51,804 nt of DNA from Bradyrhizobium sp. (GTDB lineage: Bacteria > Pseudomonadota > Alphaproteobacteria > Rhizobiales > Xanthobacteraceae). The translations under genes were made by a program, and so were the position numbers. Position 1 is the first letter of the stretch, and the number at the start of each line of letters is the position of its first letter. The stretch spans positions 1 through 51,804 of the forward strand of contig NZ_JAURXB010000007.1 of assembly GCF_030654605.1 (NCBI RefSeq). The letters are read 5' to 3'. This document shows, in pieces, positions 25,803 through 33,528 of the stretch. Under the pieces are notes generated by a model. It was not told where the DNA came from. It worked only from the letters and a program-made list of their open reading frames with translations, and searched no databases.

Positions 25803-26789
25803 CTAGCCCGCCTTCCTGGACCGGACCGGCGCGCGCGCCGGCTTCTCGGCTTTCTTCAGATCCTGCTTCGGCTCTTGCTTCGGCTCCTGCTTGGCCGCGC
25901 GCTTGCCGCTGCCTGAGATCGGCAGCAGCATCTCGCGCTGGCCGGCGGCCGCCTTGCGCGGCTTCTTGCCCTTGGTCTTTCCGGTGGCTCTTGCGGCGGC
26001 AGGGGCGGACTGTTTTTCGCCGGCGAGGCTGCGCTTCAGCGCGTCCATCAGGTTGATGACGTTACCGCTCGATTTCGGTGCGGCCTTCGCGATCGGCAAG
26101 CCGTTGCGTTTTTGATTGATCAGTTCGATCAGCGCGGATTCGTAGCGGTCCTCGAACTGGTCGGGTTCGAACGAGCCCGATTTCTGTTCGACGATATGCC
26201 TGGCCAGATCCAGCATGTCCCTGGTGATTTTCACATCCTGGATGTCCTCGAAATATTCCTTCTCGCTGCGCACCTCGTAGGGATAGCGCAGCAGGGTGCC
26301 CATCAAGCCCTTGTCGAGCGGCTCCAGCGCGATGATGTGTTCGCGGTTGGTCAGCACCAGGCGTCCGATCGCAACCTTGTTCATGCTGCGGATGGTTTCG
26401 CGGATCACCGCGAAGGCGTCATGGCCGACCTTGCCGTCGGGCACGAGATAATAGGGGCGGATCAGATAGCGGTTGTCGATGTCCGTCTTCGGAACGAACT
26501 CGTCGATCTCGATGGTTCTGGTCGACTCCAGCGCGATGTCTTCGAGTTCGTCCTTCGACACCTCGATGTAGGTGTCGGTGTCGACCTTGTAGCCCTTCAT
26601 GATGTCTTCGGCGGCGACTTCCTCGCCGGTGTCGGCATCGACCTTGGCATATTTGATGCGGTGGCCGGTCTTGCGGTTGATCTGGTTGAAGGAGACTTTT
26701 TCGGTATCCGACGTCGCCGGATAAAGCGCGACCGGGCAGGTCACGAGCGAAAGGCGCAGGAAGCCTTTCCAGTTGGCGCGGGGGGCCAT
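25803..26789 (-). CDS. ku: Ku protein, non-homologous end joining
   Basis: A 328-residue bacterial Ku. It begins MAPRANWKGFLRLSLVTCPV, the standard start of the family, and continues with VSFNQINRKTGHRIKY and a long DNA-ring beta-barrel region up to about residue 230 (FEDRYESALIELI). The tail from 235 onward is Lys/Ala-rich with a short KQEPKQEPKQD repeat, like the basic C-terminal extensions that modulate DNA binding. Ku homodimers hold double-strand ends and recruit the LigD ligase. No ligD is seen here. ATG 26789 is chosen by homology to the family start; upstream codons to 26849 do not look like Ku. Confidence 0.94.
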   Translation of the reverse strand: MAPRANWKGFLRLSLVTCPVALYPATSDTEKVSFNQINRKTGHRIKYAKVDADTGEEVAAEDIMKGYKVDTDTYIEVSKDELEDIALESTRTIEIDEFVPKTDIDNRYLIRPYYLVPDGKVGHDAFAVIRETIRSMNKVAIGRLVLTNREHIIALEPLDKGLMGTLLRYPYEVRSEKEYFEDIQDVKITRDMLDLARHIVEQKSGSFEPDQFEDRYESALIELINQKRNGLPIAKAAPKSSGNVINLMDALKRSLAGEKQSAPAAARATGKTKGKKPRKAAAGQREMLLPISGSGKRAAKQEPKQEPKQDLKKAEKPARAPVRSRKAG

Positions 26790-27056
26790 GGGATACTCCA
26801 GAACGCAACAAATGACCGGTGAGGATACCACCGGGGAACCCGGTTTCAAGTCAATGGAGCCGGAAATCTCCTGATGGCGTTAACCGTGGCGGGGCGGCAG
26901 GGTTGCATCGGGCAGGGCGCGCCGTTTCGTCCGACACGTGGTGCGGCGATCTGGCAGCGCAGGCCCGGAATCCGGAACATCGTCCGGCATCGGGCGTTGC
27001 TTCCGGAACGTGACGCCGCAACGACTTGCAGTTTTTTCGCGACCCAGGAGGCACCC

Positions 27057-27209
27057 ATGGCAACCAGAGATCACGACCGGATCGTGGAAACCGCGAGGGA
27101 AGCCCGCGGGGCCGAACCGGGGCCGTCGGTGCTGGCCCTGCTCACGGTTTCGACCGGACTCGCGGTGCTGATCCTCGGTGGGGCGTGGTTCGTGTTCTTC
27201 CGCACCTGA
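27057..27209 (+). CDS. Small single-helix membrane protein (50 residues)
   Basis: A 50-residue protein with a charged N-terminal half (MATRDHDRIVETAREARG) and one membrane helix (about residues 25-47, ending WFVFFRT). AGGAGG at 27046-27051 lies 5 bases before ATG 27057, which is strong support for translation. No family is recognised. It diverges from ku, with about 270 bases between the starts. Confidence 0.7.
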   Translation: MATRDHDRIVETAREARGAEPGPSVLALLTVSTGLAVLILGGAWFVFFRT

Positions 27210-27448
27210 GCGCAGTTTCAATCCGACTGAGGGGTAACCGCGCGCGCGTCCTTTCGCATGGGGCGCGCATTTGCTATTGGAAGGCCATCGTCCCCGGCAC
27301 GTCGCCCTTTTCCATTCGGCTGCCGGGTCGACGCCGTTATGACAAAAAAGTAATAATCCGAATCGATTGCCGTTCATCCGGCATTCACGCCGCGACGCCT
27401 CATCTGGATAGCGGCGATTGTGCCGGGACATATTGAGGGAATGCCAGC

Positions 27449-28120
27449 TTGCGCCTGCTCGTCGTTGAAGACGATCCGGATCTCAACCGTCAGCTGACGA
27501 CGGCGTTGAGCGATGCCGGCTATGTGGTCGACCGCGCTTTCGACGGCGAGGAGGGGCACTTCCTCGGTGACAGCGAACCCTATGACGCCGTCGTGCTCGA
27601 TATCGGGCTGCCGAAAATGGACGGCATCTCGGTGCTGGAGTCGTGGCGCCGCAACGGCCGCATCATGCCGGTCCTGATCCTCACCGCGCGCGACCGCTGG
27701 AGCGACAAGGTGCAGGGTTTCGACGCCGGCGCCGACGACTACGTCGCAAAACCGTTTCATCTCGAGGAAGTGCTGGCCCGGATCCGCGCGCTGCTGCGCC
27801 GCTCCACCGGCCACGCCCAGTCCGAGCTGACCTGCGGACCGGTGTCGCTGGATACAAGGACGGGCCGGGTCAGCGTATCCGGCAACCCGATCAAGATGAC
27901 CTCGCACGAATACCGCCTGCTGGCCTATCTGATGCACCATACCGGACGGGTGGTGTCGCGCACCGAACTGGTCGAGCACCTGTACGATCAGGATTTCGAC
28001 CGCGACTCCAACACCATCGAAGTGTTCGTCGGCCGCATCCGCAAGAAGCTGGACGTCGATATCATCCAGACCGTGCGGGGGCTCGGCTATCTCCTGACGC
28101 CGCCCGCGCCAGGCGCCTGA
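27449..28120 (+). CDS. feuP: OmpR-family response regulator, FeuP-like
   Basis: A 223-residue response regulator. The receiver domain has the acidic pocket EDD (7-9), phosphoacceptor D51 in VVLDIGLP and K in VAKPFH. The winged-helix output domain ends TVRGLGYLL. The run EEGHFLGDSEPYDAVVLDIG and the segment TELVEHLYDQDFDRDSNTIE match rhizobial FeuP as I remember it. FeuP/FeuQ controls cyclic glucan export genes in Sinorhizobium and was first tied to iron uptake in Rhizobium. The start is TTG 27449, with GAGGGA 8-13 bases upstream; the ATG at 27441 is out of frame. The cognate kinase follows. Confidence 0.88.
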   Translation: MRLLVVEDDPDLNRQLTTALSDAGYVVDRAFDGEEGHFLGDSEPYDAVVLDIGLPKMDGISVLESWRRNGRIMPVLILTARDRWSDKVQGFDAGADDYVAKPFHLEEVLARIRALLRRSTGHAQSELTCGPVSLDTRTGRVSVSGNPIKMTSHEYRLLAYLMHHTGRVVSRTELVEHLYDQDFDRDSNTIEVFVGRIRKKLDVDIIQTVRGLGYLLTPPAPGA

Positions 28121-28139
28121 TCAAAGGTGTTGATCAGGC
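28115..28139 (+). promoter_or_regulatory. Hairpin overlapping the feuP stop codon
   Basis: GCCTGATCA (28115-28123) and TGATCAGGC (28131-28139) form a perfect 9-bp stem with a 7-base loop. It covers the TGA stop of the response regulator and precedes the kinase gene by about 120 bases. Without a T tract it is more likely to be an mRNA-stability or partial-attenuation element than a full terminator. Confidence 0.5.
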
Positions 28140-28262
28140 CGCCGGCTTGCGCTCTGGTTCGGGCATGATCCTGTCCAACAGCCGGCATTCATCGATCGGG
28201 TCGCGTCCAGGGGACTTGTATTTCGACCCGGGTTTCGGCCTGTGTTTCGGGATGACGTCCTG

Positions 28263-29636
28263 ATGCGCGGCAGCTCGCTCGCCACAAGGCTGTTCCTGTC
28301 GGCGACCGCCTGGGTGGTGGTGATCCTGCTCCTCACCGGCATCGTGCTGTCGTCGGTCTACCGCAACGCGACCGAACGTGCGTTCGACCGCCGTCTCAAT
28401 CTCTATCTGCGCACCATCATCGCGGAAGTGGCGACGCCGGATAACACGCCCGATCAGTTCCAGTCGCTCGGCGAGCCGCTGTTCGAACTGCCTTTGTCCG
28501 GCTGGTATTGGCAGATCACGCGCGCCGACGGCGACAAACCCGAGCTGCGCGCGTCACGCTCGCTGTGGGACAAGAAGCTGCCGAAGCTCGAAGAGCAGGG
28601 CGCTGACTTGACCGCGGCCGGCGTCCGCCTCGGCTATGTCGACGGCCCCGAGGGCCAGCTGTTGCGGATGGTGGAACGGCCGGTCGACCTCGGCATCGAC
28701 GGCAAGTTCCTGGCCAGCGTGGCCGGCGATGCCTCGGAGATTTTCGACGAAACCCGCAGCTTCGATTATTACCTCGGCGGCACCTTCGCGGCATTGTCGG
28801 TCGTGCTGGTGCTGACCACCATCTTCCAGGTCCGCTTCGGGCTGGCGCCGCTGAAGCGCATTTCGGAATCGATCGCCGATATCCGCTCCGGCCGCGCCGA
28901 GCGGCTCGAGGGCGAATTCCCGGTCGAGATCGCGCCGCTGGCGCGGGAAACCAATGCGCTGATCGACGCCAACCGCGAAATCGTCGAGCGCGCCCGCACC
29001 CATGTCGGCAATCTCGCGCATGCCATCAAGACGCCGCTGTCGGTCATCGTCAACGAAGCCTCCGCGCGGGGGGGGGATCCGTTCGCGGCCAAGGTGCTGG
29101 AGCAGGCCGACATCATGCGCGATCAGGTCGCGCACCATCTGGAGCGCGCCCGCATCGCCGCGCGGCTCACCGTGATCGGCACCGTCACCGAGGTTGCGCC
29201 CGCGATCGAGGCATTGCGCCGGACCATGGAGAAGATCCACCGGGATCGCGGCCTCGCCATCGGCGTCAAGGCCGACGCGAGCGCGAAGTTTCGCGGCGAG
29301 CGGCAGGACCTCGAGGAGATGGCCGGCAATCTCGTCGACAATGCCTGCAAATGGGCGGCGACGCAGGTCGTCATCGAAGTGCTGGTGGAACCGGCGGCGG
29401 AGCCGGGCGCCGGTCCGAAGCTTCGCATCATTGTCGACGACGACGGGCGCGGCCTGTCGGCGCCAGAGCGGGCGCAGGCCTCGCGCCGGGGCCAGCGGCT
29501 CGACGAATCCAAGCCGGGTTCGGGGCTGGGGCTGTCGATCGTGGTCGACCTCGCGGCCCTGTACGGCGGCAGCCTTACCCTCGGCAATGCGCCGATCGGG
29601 GGATTGCGGGCGGAACTCGTGCTGCCGGGGGTGTAA
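28263..29636 (+). CDS. feuQ: Sensor histidine kinase, FeuQ-like
   Basis: A 457-residue membrane kinase. Helix 1 is at about residues 8-30, a periplasmic sensor runs to about 165, and helix 2 contains TFAALSVVLVLTTIF. A HAMP-like linker follows. The H-box is NLAHAIKTPLSVI with H253, the N-box EEMAGNLVDNACKWA, the G1 box DDDGRGLS and the G2 box GSGLGLSIV. The HAIKTPL variant is typical of the PhoQ/FeuQ group. ATG 28263 gives a normal N-terminus; an in-frame GTG at 28242 is possible. Pairing with the adjacent FeuP-like regulator is inferred from position and motif type. Confidence 0.87.
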   Translation: MRGSSLATRLFLSATAWVVVILLLTGIVLSSVYRNATERAFDRRLNLYLRTIIAEVATPDNTPDQFQSLGEPLFELPLSGWYWQITRADGDKPELRASRSLWDKKLPKLEEQGADLTAAGVRLGYVDGPEGQLLRMVERPVDLGIDGKFLASVAGDASEIFDETRSFDYYLGGTFAALSVVLVLTTIFQVRFGLAPLKRISESIADIRSGRAERLEGEFPVEIAPLARETNALIDANREIVERARTHVGNLAHAIKTPLSVIVNEASARGGDPFAAKVLEQADIMRDQVAHHLERARIAARLTVIGTVTEVAPAIEALRRTMEKIHRDRGLAIGVKADASAKFRGERQDLEEMAGNLVDNACKWAATQVVIEVLVEPAAEPGAGPKLRIIVDDDGRGLSAPERAQASRRGQRLDESKPGSGLGLSIVVDLAALYGGSLTLGNAPIGGLRAELVLPGV

Positions 29637-29800
29637 AGGGGGCCGTCGGGTGCCTGAAACCCGCGGTTTGACGGGAGCCGGAACGCCCGGGGGTGCCCGC
29701 CAATGCATTATTCCTAAACGGCTTCTTAACGTCGGGGCTTTTATGATGACCGGTGGACGCTTAGTGCCGTCCGAGCGAAACACGCATCCATACCGGGCGC

Positions 29801-31201
29801 ATGAGCCAGACATCGATCGAGCGGTTGAGGGACTATCTCGCGCAGCTTCCGCCGCAGGCGCAGGCGCTGCTGATGCGGGAGTTCGAACGCGCGATCGAAC
29901 GGGGCGAAGACACCACGGTTGCCACCTTCGTGCTCGAGCAACTGCGCAAGATCGTGCGCGGAACCGACGAGGAGGCGCGGCCGCGGATCGACGATCCGGC
30001 CCGCCTGCTGTTCCGCCCGCTCGAGCCATTTCTGGTCGAAGGCAATGCGCCGGTACGCCCGGGTCAGATCCGCCGCACGTCGTTGCTGCCGGTGTGGCAA
30101 TGGCTGAACCGCGAGGGGGCGCCGGAGCAGGCGCAGGAATTCGAAGCCGCGCTGGCCCGAGTGCGGGAAGCCGGAACGACGTCCGATCTCGAGGTGGCCG
30201 TCCGCAAGTTTCAGCATGCCGCGGCGGATGCGATCTTCAAGATCGCCAAGCCGGTGGCCGGCGGCGACCATCAGCGCGCGCTGACCCGGATCGGTCCGCC
30301 CAGGGTGATCGAGGATGTGCTGCCGATCGGCTCGGTCCTGCAGGCCCGCGAAGCCATCGATACGCTCAACGGCCGGCTGCCCAGTCTGCTGCGGGTATTC
30401 GCGGATTCGCAGATCGCCTCGATCAGCACGTGCCTCAACGTTCCCTCGCTGCAAACCCCGCAATTGCTGCCGTTCGCGCTGTCGCTGGTGATGCAGCGGT
30501 TGCCCGCGCCGTGGCAGATCATCCGCCTGGCCATCAAGATGGCTGCGTCCGACGATGAGATCCGCGTCGCCGCGACACCCTACGGCGTTGCCGTCACCAT
30601 CGCGCTGCAGGACCTGTCGTTGCTCACCGCCAACCTGCGGACCGATATCAAGCGCGGCCATTTCGACACCGTTGCGGATCAGCTCAAGACCCTCCACGAC
30701 GGTGTGCGCGGCCTGCGGACCGAACTCGATCTGCGCAACGATTCCACCTGGGGCAGGCAGCTGACGTCGATCCGGGCCGATATTTCCAACGCCCTGCAAT
30801 CGGAAATCGACAGCGTGCCCGGCCGGGTCCGGCGCCTGCTGCGTCAACGCGCCGACAAGGATATTCCCGCCGGCGCCAAGATCGACTCCGCTGATGTCGA
30901 AGAAACCGCGGCCTTGATCGATTTCGTCGCGGTGTGCCGCACCTATGCCAGCGAACTCGCGATCAACGAGGTCACGCTGCGGACCTATTCCGACCTGCAG
31001 CAATACGTCGAGAAGTCCACGGAGTCGCTGGTGCAATCGCTGCGCGGCGGCGACGCCAAGACGCGCGGCTTCCGGCAGATGCAGGTCAAGGCGGCGATCC
31101 GCTTCTGCGAGGTATTGTTCGGCCAGGACTACGCATCGCTGATGAGCAGGGCGGCCGAAAACGCGCAGACCGTCGAACGCAAGCCGTCGCGCGCTAGTTA
31201 A
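29801..31201 (+). CDS. Conserved hypothetical protein (466 residues)
   Basis: A 466-residue soluble protein predicted to be almost all helical, with no signal peptide, membrane helix or known catalytic motif. Notable stretches are SIERLRDYLAQLPPQAQALL at the N-terminus and RIGPPRVIEDVLPIG in the middle. A long coiled-coil-like region runs from about 270 to 330 (LKTLHDGVRGLRTELDLRND). I recall similar unannotated proteins beside feuPQ and the cyc operon in Bradyrhizobiaceae, but no function. Codon use is normal for the host, and it is probably a core gene. Confidence 0.72.
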   Translation: MSQTSIERLRDYLAQLPPQAQALLMREFERAIERGEDTTVATFVLEQLRKIVRGTDEEARPRIDDPARLLFRPLEPFLVEGNAPVRPGQIRRTSLLPVWQWLNREGAPEQAQEFEAALARVREAGTTSDLEVAVRKFQHAAADAIFKIAKPVAGGDHQRALTRIGPPRVIEDVLPIGSVLQAREAIDTLNGRLPSLLRVFADSQIASISTCLNVPSLQTPQLLPFALSLVMQRLPAPWQIIRLAIKMAASDDEIRVAATPYGVAVTIALQDLSLLTANLRTDIKRGHFDTVADQLKTLHDGVRGLRTELDLRNDSTWGRQLTSIRADISNALQSEIDSVPGRVRRLLRQRADKDIPAGAKIDSADVEETAALIDFVAVCRTYASELAINEVTLRTYSDLQQYVEKSTESLVQSLRGGDAKTRGFRQMQVKAAIRFCEVLFGQDYASLMSRAAENAQTVERKPSRAS

Positions 31202-31302
31202 ACGAGTGGTGAAATTATAGGTTGTAATTTTGATTGACTGAATCCGGCGCGGGACCTACACGTTTGCTGTGCCCCGCTCATCAAGTCATTGAATTTTGAA
31301 AT

Positions 31303-31572
31303 ATGAACTCAGTCATTAATTACGTTGAAATCGAGAACCGCATCGTCTCCGCAACATATCGAAACCTCATGATCGGCGCCAAGGTCGTGCTGGTCGACAA
31401 GGCCAGCGATCAGCCATTGCCCGATCCGATCACGACGATCACGTCACCGGCTCCCGCGGGCTCGCTCAGGATCAGGCTGCCGGCCACGGTCAAGGCGGGC
31501 GACTATTATCTGAAGGCGCTGAACGGGCACGGCGCCTCGATCGCGCTGAGCGTCGAGTTTTACGTCAGCTGA
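31303..31572 (+). CDS. Small hypothetical protein, beta-rich (89 residues)
   Basis: An 89-residue protein. Alternating hydrophobic residues and the stretches SLRIRLPATVKAGDYYLKAL and GASIALSVEFYVS suggest an Ig-like or jelly-roll beta-sandwich. There is no signal peptide. The first 60 coding bases and the 100 bases before them are visibly more AT-rich than the neighbours. I recognise no family and cannot exclude that it is carried in from elsewhere. It is followed by a 150-base spacer before ccmI. Confidence 0.55.
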   Translation: MNSVINYVEIENRIVSATYRNLMIGAKVVLVDKASDQPLPDPITTITSPAPAGSLRIRLPATVKAGDYYLKALNGHGASIALSVEFYVS

Positions 31573-31722
31573 CACCGATTATCTTTGGGGTTTCCGCTGG
31601 TTTCCGGGGTTTTCCCGCAGCGCCGGGCACTTGATAATTGTCAATTGCCGGGGTCGCCGCCCGTGGTGTAAAGCGGCGCATCGGTGCCTTGACTGTGGTG
31701 CCGTTCCACCGGAACTTGACTG

Positions 31723-32847
31723 ATGACGCTGTGGTTTGTGTTCGCGCTGATGACGGTCGCGGCGATCTTCGCCGTGCTCTGGCCGTTAAGCCGTGGTGGC
31801 CGGCCGCCAAGCGAAGGCAGCGAGGCCGCCGTCTACAAGGACCAGCTCGGCGAGATCGACCGCGACCTCGCCTCTGGACTGATCGGTTCCTCCGAAGCTG
31901 AAGCCGCGCGCGTCGAGATCAGCCGCCGGCTGCTCGCCGCGAGGGACAGTCAGGACGGTCTGCCGATCGCATCGAGTACCAAATTGCGCCGATCCGCGGC
32001 CATCCTGGCCCTGGTTGGGCTCCCGATCATGGCGGTGGCGATCTACCTGCCGCTGGGATCGCCCCGGCTCGGCGATTTTCCGCTGGCCCAGCGCGCCCGC
32101 GCGCCCGATGCGGCGCAGCCGTTTGAAAATATGGTGGCGCAGGTCGAGGCGCATCTGGAGAAGAATCCGACCGATGGCCGGGGCTGGAACGTGCTGGCGC
32201 CGGTACTGGCGCGGCTCGGCCGCTTCGAGGAAGCGGTCCGCGCCTATCGCAATTCGATCACCTACAATGGCGACAGTTCCGAGCGCCGGTCCGACCTCGG
32301 CGAAGCGCTGGCCGCCGCGGCGGGCGGCGTGGTCACCGCGGAGGCGAAGGCCGAATTCGAACGCGCCGTCGCGCTGAACGCCGACGAGGTCAAGGCGAGC
32401 TACTTCCTCGGGCTGGCCGCCGAGCAGGACGGGCGCGGCAGCGAGGCCGCCTCGATCTGGCGCGCCATGCTGGCAAAGGCGCCAGCGGACGCGCCATGGC
32501 GTCCGCTGGTGCAGGCCGCCCTGGCGCGGGTCGGCGGGGCGCCGGTCCCATCGCCCGGAGCGCCGGCTCCGGCGCTGTCCAACGAGGCGATGGCGGCGGC
32601 AAAGGACATGAATGAGGCCGACCGCGGCGAAATGATCCGTGGCATGGTCGAGCGCCTCGCCACCCGACTGAAACAAAATGGCGACGATGTCGAAGGATGG
32701 CTGCGGCTGGTGCGGGCCTATATGGTGATGGGCGATCGCGACAAGGCGAGATCCGCGCTCGGCGATGCCCGTCAGGCGGTCGCCAATGACGCGGCGCGGC
32801 TGCGACAACTGAATGAGGGCCTGAAGAATCTCGGGCTCGACGGATAG
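31723..32847 (+). CDS. ccmI: Cytochrome c maturation protein CcmI (CycH)
   Basis: A 374-residue protein. N-terminal helix 1 (about 2-20) starts with MTLWFVFALMTVAAIFAVLW. It is followed by a cytosolic leucine-zipper-like loop (YKDQLGEIDRDLASGLI...EAEAARVEISRRLL, the classic CcmI signature) and helix 2 near residue 95. The periplasmic part has TPR units (WNVLAPVLARLGRFEEAVRAY, DVEGWLRLVRAYMVMGDRDKA). CcmI binds the C-terminus of apocytochrome c and delivers it to the heme lyase. It is the first gene of the cyc operon, and a tandem palindrome starts at its stop codon. Confidence 0.9.
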   Translation: MTLWFVFALMTVAAIFAVLWPLSRGGRPPSEGSEAAVYKDQLGEIDRDLASGLIGSSEAEAARVEISRRLLAARDSQDGLPIASSTKLRRSAAILALVGLPIMAVAIYLPLGSPRLGDFPLAQRARAPDAAQPFENMVAQVEAHLEKNPTDGRGWNVLAPVLARLGRFEEAVRAYRNSITYNGDSSERRSDLGEALAAAAGGVVTAEAKAEFERAVALNADEVKASYFLGLAAEQDGRGSEAASIWRAMLAKAPADAPWRPLVQAALARVGGAPVPSPGAPAPALSNEAMAAAKDMNEADRGEMIRGMVERLATRLKQNGDDVEGWLRLVRAYMVMGDRDKARSALGDARQAVANDAARLRQLNEGLKNLGLDG

Positions 32848-32949
32848 CATGATGCCGAAAAGTGCGAAGCGGTTTTCGGATCACATCATGCGGACCAAGA
32901 TGAGCATGATGCCGAAAAGTGCGAAGCGGTTTTCGGATCACATCATGCG
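32847..32949. repeat. Two tandem copies of a 46-bp palindromic repeat
   Basis: The element from GCATGATGCCGAAAAGTGCG to CATCATGCG occurs at 32847-32892 and again at 32904-32949, identical over about 46 bases with a 57-base period. Each copy folds through CCGAAAA / TTTTCGG and CATGATG / CATCATG arms. This is a known kind of dispersed rhizobial intergenic palindrome. It fills the gap between ccmI and ccmE, and the ccmE ribosome-binding site GAGAGG follows immediately. Confidence 0.88.
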
Positions 32950-32967
32950 CAGGATGAGAGGCCAGGC

Positions 32968-33528
32968 ATGACGCGCAAGCAGCGGCGTTTGACGATGATC
33001 GGCGGCTCGCTCGCGGTGCTCGCCGTCGCGGCGGCCCTCGTGCTGAACGCGATGCGCGATTCGATCGTGTTCTTCTCGACGCCGACGATGCTGGCCGAAA
33101 AGCCGGTTGCCGCCGGCAAGCGTTTCCGGCTCGGCGGCCTGGTGCAGCCGGGATCGCTGGTCCGCGGCGACAATCTTGCGGTCACATTCCAGGTTGCCGA
33201 CGGCAGCGCCGCGCTGCCGGTTTCCTTCAAGGGTATCCTGCCGGATTTGTTCCGCGAAGGGCAGGGCGTGGTCGCCGAAGGCGCCCTCGATGCGGCAGGC
33301 GTGTTCAAGGCCGATACCGTGCTGGCCAAGCATGACGAGACCTACATGCCCAAGGAAGTCGCGGATGCGCTGAAGAAGCAGGGACACTGGAAAGACGATT
33401 ACGGCGCGAAGAAGCCGGATTACAGCGCCCAACCCGCTGCGGCGGCGCAGGGCGCATCGCCGGCGAAACAGGGAGTTTCGCCTGAGAAACAAGGGGTTTC
33501 GCCTGCGAAACAAGGAGTTTCGCAGTGA
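32968..33528 (+). CDS. ccmE: Heme chaperone CcmE (CycJ)
   Basis: A 186-residue membrane-anchored periplasmic heme chaperone. One N-terminal helix (about 8-27) is followed by an OB-fold with [33 protein letters not shown] and the heme-binding motif [13 protein letters not shown], where H122 covalently holds heme and Y126 is the usual axial ligand. The family tail is flexible; here it ends in three near-identical heptads, (A/E)KQGVS(P/Q), encoded by 21-bp DNA repeats. GAGAGG lies upstream of ATG 32968. The stop overlaps the ccmF start as GTGA. Confidence 0.93.
   Translation: MTRKQRRLTMIGGSLAVLAVAAALVLNAMRDSIVFFSTPTMLAEKPVAAGKRFRLGGLVQPGSLVRGDNLAVTFQVADGSAALPVSFKGILPDLFREGQGVVAEGALDAAGVFKADTVLAKHDETYMPKEVADALKKQGHWKDDYGAKKPDYSAQPAAAAQGASPAKQGVSPEKQGVSPAKQGVSQ
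33463..33525 (+). repeat. Three 21-bp tandem repeats at the end of ccmE
   Basis: The units (G/C)GAAACA(A/G)GG(A/G)GTTTCGCC start at 33463, 33484 and 33505. They encode the C-terminal heptads of CcmE, and each contains an AGGAG- or GGGAG-like core. The AGGAG of the last unit is correctly spaced to serve the GTG start of ccmF at 33525. Confidence 0.85.

Noticed and set aside
28242..28262. GTG 28242 as the feuQ start
   Set aside because: ATG 28263 gives the usual short basic N-terminus before helix 1; the seven extra residues add nothing recognisable.
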